Origin: Hyphomicrobiales bacterium
GTDB lineage: Bacteria > Pseudomonadota > Alphaproteobacteria > Rhizobiales > Aestuariivirgaceae
DNA: 19,002 bases
Direction: 5' to 3'
Assembly: GCA_013002595.1 (NCBI GenBank)
Contig: JABDJG010000414.1
Coordinates: 1-19,002, forward strand
Below, piece by piece: positions 16,162 to 19,002 of this stretch; positions within the stretch are counted from its first letter, which is position 1; each line of letters opens with the position of its first letter. The notes under the pieces are model-generated. The model saw only the letters and a list, made by a program, of their open reading frames with translations, ran no database searches and was not told where the DNA came from. The translations under genes were made by a program, and so were the position numbers.

Positions 16162-16836
16162 TCACTGGGCAGCTTTGGTATCCAGCTGCGGTTTCAGTAT
16201 TGTGGCAAACAGTTGCGCGCGCTGACGCAATCCAGCCGGCGTGTTTGGATCCGAAATAAGGCCTTTGATCAGCTTGTCGGCATCCGCAAGGTTGCCCGCG
16301 CGGTATTGCGCCAGTGCAAGAATTTCGTGCGCCGAGGCGCGCCAGGCGCTGCCCTCGACATCGAGGCCTGCCAGACGCGATTTCAAGTCATCTACAGATG
16401 CACTGTCGGCCAACAGATAAGCAGCGCGCACCCGCGACAAGTCCCGCAACGAGCCATCAACGGAGGTGTCGGCGTAAATGGCATCATACATCTTGACCGC
16501 GGCCTCGGTGTCACCCTTGTCGGCAAGTATACCTGCCTGCTGCATCCGCGACAGCTGTGCATATCCACTGTGGCTACCATCGGCGATTTTCGCATATGCG
16601 CCGGCGGCTTCATCTTTTTTGCCGTCGGTGGCAAGCTTGGTCGCCTGGACATAGGCGGCACCAGCCTTTTCGCTGGACTGTTTTTGCCAATATTGCCAGC
16701 CCTTGATGGCTGAAACGCCCAATACCACGCCAACGCAAGCGGCTATGACCAGATTGCCATAGCGCTTCCAAAGCTTTTCCATTTCTTCGCGGCGGACATC
16801 CTCGTCCACTTCGCGAAACAGCGACTCGTCGCTCAA
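16162..16836 (-). CDS. YfgM-like tetratricopeptide membrane protein
   Basis: A 224-residue protein with a cytoplasmic N-terminus (SDESLFREVDEDVRREE, then LWKRYG), one membrane helix at about 28-44, and a periplasmic helical region with TPR-like repeats. In E. coli, YfgM works with PpiD and the SecYEG translocon as a periplasmic chaperone factor. I chose a TTG start because GGAG lies 8 bases upstream and because SDxxFREVDED is the usual beginning in alphaproteobacterial homologues as I recall them. The GTG 8 codons further up (16860) overlaps that ribosome binding site and is less likely. It is the first gene of the operon with the bamB-like gene and der. Confidence 0.85.
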   Translation of the reverse strand: MSDESLFREVDEDVRREEMEKLWKRYGNLVIAACVGVVLGVSAIKGWQYWQKQSSEKAGAAYVQATKLATDGKKDEAAGAYAKIADGSHSGYAQLSRMQQAGILADKGDTEAAVKMYDAIYADTSVDGSLRDLSRVRAAYLLADSASVDDLKSRLAGLDVEGSAWRASAHEILALAQYRAGNLADADKLIKGLISDPNTPAGLRQRAQLFATILKPQLDTKAAQ

Positions 16837-17038
16837 TCGACTTACTCCTAAACCGGACACCAGGCGGCGTCCCCCTCACCCATCCCCATGAGATAAGGAA
16901 TTGATGTAGCGGGTAAATTACTGCGGTGTTCAAATCAAGGCAAATCTGATGCACGAAATCGTCCTGCAAGACTTGTACACACGCCTTGATGACGGCAATG
17001 TGGTGGCACTTGCGACTTCAAACCAGGCGGGAACTTCA

Positions 17039-18250
17039 ATGGCTGGACCCTTGGACGGTGTACGCGTTATCGACCTTACCGCAATGGTATCGGGCCCAAT
17101 GGCGACAATGACATTGGCTGACCAGGGCGCTGACGTGATCAAGATCGAACCGCCTGGCGGCGGCGATTATACGCGCCAGGTGGCGACCCGGCGGAACGGT
17201 TTTTCAGCGTCTTTCCTCAACAACAACCGTAACAAACGGTCGGTCATTATCGACCTGAAAAGCGCCGATGGCCTGGCGACCATGAAGCGCCTGGTGAAGC
17301 AAGCCGACGTGCTGGTGCAGAATTTCCGCCCTGGTGCGGTCGAGCGGATCGGTGTTGGCGAGGCAACCATTCGCGAGATCAATCCATCGATTATCTATGT
17401 GTCCATTGCCGGGTTTGGCTTTGACGGCCCCTATGCCCAAAAACCTGTATTCGACCCGCTGATCCAGGCGGTGTCCAGCCTGACCACCGTACAGGCCGGA
17501 TCGGACGAACACCGCCCGCGCCTGGTGCGCACCATATTGCCCGACAAACTGACCGGCGTGCAGGCGGCCCAGGCGATTTCAGCAGCCCTGTTTGCCCGCG
17601 AGCGAACCGGCAAGGGCCAGCATATCAAACTGTCCATGCTGGATACGCTGGTATCGTTCCTGTGGAGCTCGGATATGGGCGGTCACACGTTCATCGGCGA
17701 TGAGCCGGAAACCGAAACAGCCCAGTCGTTTATCGATCTCATCTACGAGACGGCGGATGGCTTCATCACCGTTGCAGCGATGCACGACAAACACTGGCGC
17801 GGGTTGTCTAAGGCGCTGGAGCGGCCCGACTTCCTGAACGACGAGCGGTTCACAACGCCGGAACTGCGTGATGACAACAAGGATGACCGGATCAACCTGA
17901 CACAAGAGGCGCTCAGGCCGCACACCACCGCTGAGCTTATCAAGAGGCTTGATGCTGCTGATGTGCCCTGTGCGCCGGTTCTAACGCGGCGGGAAATGCG
18001 TGACCATCCGCAGATCGCTGCGAACGGCATCATCATCGAGCTCGACCATGATCAGGCCGGCAGGCTGCGCCAGGCACGTCCGGCGGCCGAATTTTCTGAA
18101 ACCAAACCGCAAATGCGCATGGGCGCACCCGGTTATGGTGCGCATACTTATGAAGTGCTGTCAGAATGCGGTTTTTCTGCCGAAGAGATCGCCGGGCTGG
18201 AAAGCACCGGCGCGATCGTTCAGGCTGGCAAACAGGGATCATCGGAATGA
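17039..18250 (+). CDS. CaiB/BaiF (class III) CoA-transferase family protein
   Basis: Family III CoA-transferase, related to formyl-CoA transferase (Frc) and CaiB, which moves CoA between carboxylic acids through an aspartyl-CoA intermediate. It starts MAGPLDGVRVIDLT, in the same register as the MTKPLDG start of Frc. With this start the expected catalytic Asp, in TILPDKLTG, is residue 169, the same number as in Frc. Other family features are GADVIKIEPPGGGD, NKRSVIIDLK, LVQNFRPGA and ERTGKGQHIKLSMLD. The frame is open 30 codons further to an ATG at 16949 with a fair AAGG site, so a longer form is possible. The substrate is unknown. It overlaps the GST gene by 4 bases. Confidence 0.9.
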   Translation: MAGPLDGVRVIDLTAMVSGPMATMTLADQGADVIKIEPPGGGDYTRQVATRRNGFSASFLNNNRNKRSVIIDLKSADGLATMKRLVKQADVLVQNFRPGAVERIGVGEATIREINPSIIYVSIAGFGFDGPYAQKPVFDPLIQAVSSLTTVQAGSDEHRPRLVRTILPDKLTGVQAAQAISAALFARERTGKGQHIKLSMLDTLVSFLWSSDMGGHTFIGDEPETETAQSFIDLIYETADGFITVAAMHDKHWRGLSKALERPDFLNDERFTTPELRDDNKDDRINLTQEALRPHTTAELIKRLDAADVPCAPVLTRREMRDHPQIAANGIIIELDHDQAGRLRQARPAAEFSETKPQMRMGAPGYGAHTYEVLSECGFSAEEIAGLESTGAIVQAGKQGSSE

Positions 18251-18939
18251 TTGACTTTTACTACGCGCCGACGCCGAACGGCTGGAAGGTTGCGATCATG
18301 CTGGAAGAGTGCGGGGTGGAATACAACACCGTGCTGATGCAGCTGTCGGCCGGTGACCAGTTCAAACCCGAGTTCCTGGCAATCAGCCCGAATGCCAAGA
18401 TGCCGGCGATCGTGGATCATGATGTTGAAGGTGACCCGGTCAGCGTCTTTGAAAGCGGTGCGATCCTTTATTATCTGGCGCAAAAGACTGGGCAATTCAT
18501 GCCCGAAAACCAGCTTGCGACACTGCAGTGGCTGTTCTGGCAGGCGGCGAACCAGGGACCGATGGCCGGGCAACTCAGCCATTTCGTCAATTATGCACCC
18601 GATGGCCAGGATTATTCGCTGAAACGCTATGCCGGTGAATACGACCGCAACCTGGCGGTGCTGGAGCGCCGGCTTGAGGGCCGTGACTACATGCTGGGGG
18701 AATATTCGATCGTCGACATGATGGCGTTCCCGTGGGCGTTCATCGCCAAGCCGTTGACCGCCTCGCTCGACAGGTTCCCAAATGTTGCAGCCTGGCGCGG
18801 CCGCATCAAGCAGCGCCCGGCCGTGCGTAACGCGATCAATCTATACAAGGGCAACCAGAACCGCGGCGAGCAGAACGCCCAGAACAACAAGCTGCTTTAC
18901 AACCAGACTGCCGAACACCTGTTGAGCATCAAGAATTAG
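18247..18939 (+). CDS. Glutathione S-transferase family protein (Nu-class-like)
   Basis: A 230-residue cytosolic protein with a thioredoxin-fold N-terminal domain and an all-helical C-terminal domain. The N-terminus MIDFYYAPTPNGWKVAIMLEE contains the TPNGxK motif of the Nu class (YfcG/YghU of E. coli); T9 and N11 are the likely glutathione-activating residues. The cis-Pro motif MPAIVD is at 52-57 and the ESGAIL motif at 69-74. YfcG-type enzymes have disulfide reductase activity; whether this one does is inference. The ATG overlaps the CoA-transferase stop as ATGA, implying coupled translation. The last 63 bases of the window show no further gene or clear terminator. Confidence 0.92.
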   Translation: MIDFYYAPTPNGWKVAIMLEECGVEYNTVLMQLSAGDQFKPEFLAISPNAKMPAIVDHDVEGDPVSVFESGAILYYLAQKTGQFMPENQLATLQWLFWQAANQGPMAGQLSHFVNYAPDGQDYSLKRYAGEYDRNLAVLERRLEGRDYMLGEYSIVDMMAFPWAFIAKPLTASLDRFPNVAAWRGRIKQRPAVRNAINLYKGNQNRGEQNAQNNKLLYNQTAEHLLSIKN

Positions 18940-19002
18940 AGCATGTTGCGTTCAATCGGCACCGGCCCGCTCCCCCGCCCAACCACCCGATACGAGGGTA
19001 CC

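Overview
The window looks like a stretch of chromosome from an alphaproteobacterium, most likely of the Hyphomicrobiales (Rhizobiales) type. The GC content is fairly high and codons favour G/C in third position. Supporting signs are ribosomal protein L9 with a long acidic tail, DnaB with extended loops, a PurF lacking the iron-sulfur ligands of the Bacillus enzyme, and intergenic palindromes of the 'AGAGCGGTTC' and 'GTCATCCCGG' kinds that I recall from this group. No tRNA, rRNA, CRISPR array, phage or transposase gene was seen. Almost every gene belongs to the housekeeping core.

Layout, left part (1-12357, all + strand): the 3' end of a DUF2232 membrane protein and rplI (the tail of a ribosomal protein operon whose start would lie upstream); a 330-base gap with two related palindromes and a good promoter; cfa (cyclopropane fatty acid synthase family); dnaB (replicative helicase); alr (alanine racemase); mlaE-mlaF (phospholipid-transport ABC permease and ATPase, overlapping by 4 bases); a small very acidic protein of unknown function; a terminator-like hairpin; radA; then cvpA-purF-SDR, with a good promoter before cvpA.

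Middle (12358-13419): a gap of about 410 bases holding a candidate promoter, a 46-codon small ORF, two compact hairpins and a 13-bp palindrome. It is followed on the - strand by an unrecognised two-helix membrane protein with a proline-rich linker.

Right part: a - strand operon in the order YfgM-like protein, bamB-like lipoprotein, der. This is the order also found in E. coli, and it links outer-membrane assembly with a ribosome-biogenesis GTPase. Diverging from it on the + strand are a class III CoA-transferase (CaiB/Frc family) and a Nu-class-like glutathione S-transferase, overlapping by 4 bases.

Several genes serve the envelope (cfa, alr, mlaEF, bamB), and others serve information processing (rplI, dnaB, radA, der) and purine synthesis (purF). 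I found no convincing new multi-gene system. The items most worth a second look are the hairpin-rich gap with its small ORF, the orphan membrane protein flanked by repeat copies, the acidic orphan after mlaF, and the paired palindromes after rplI.
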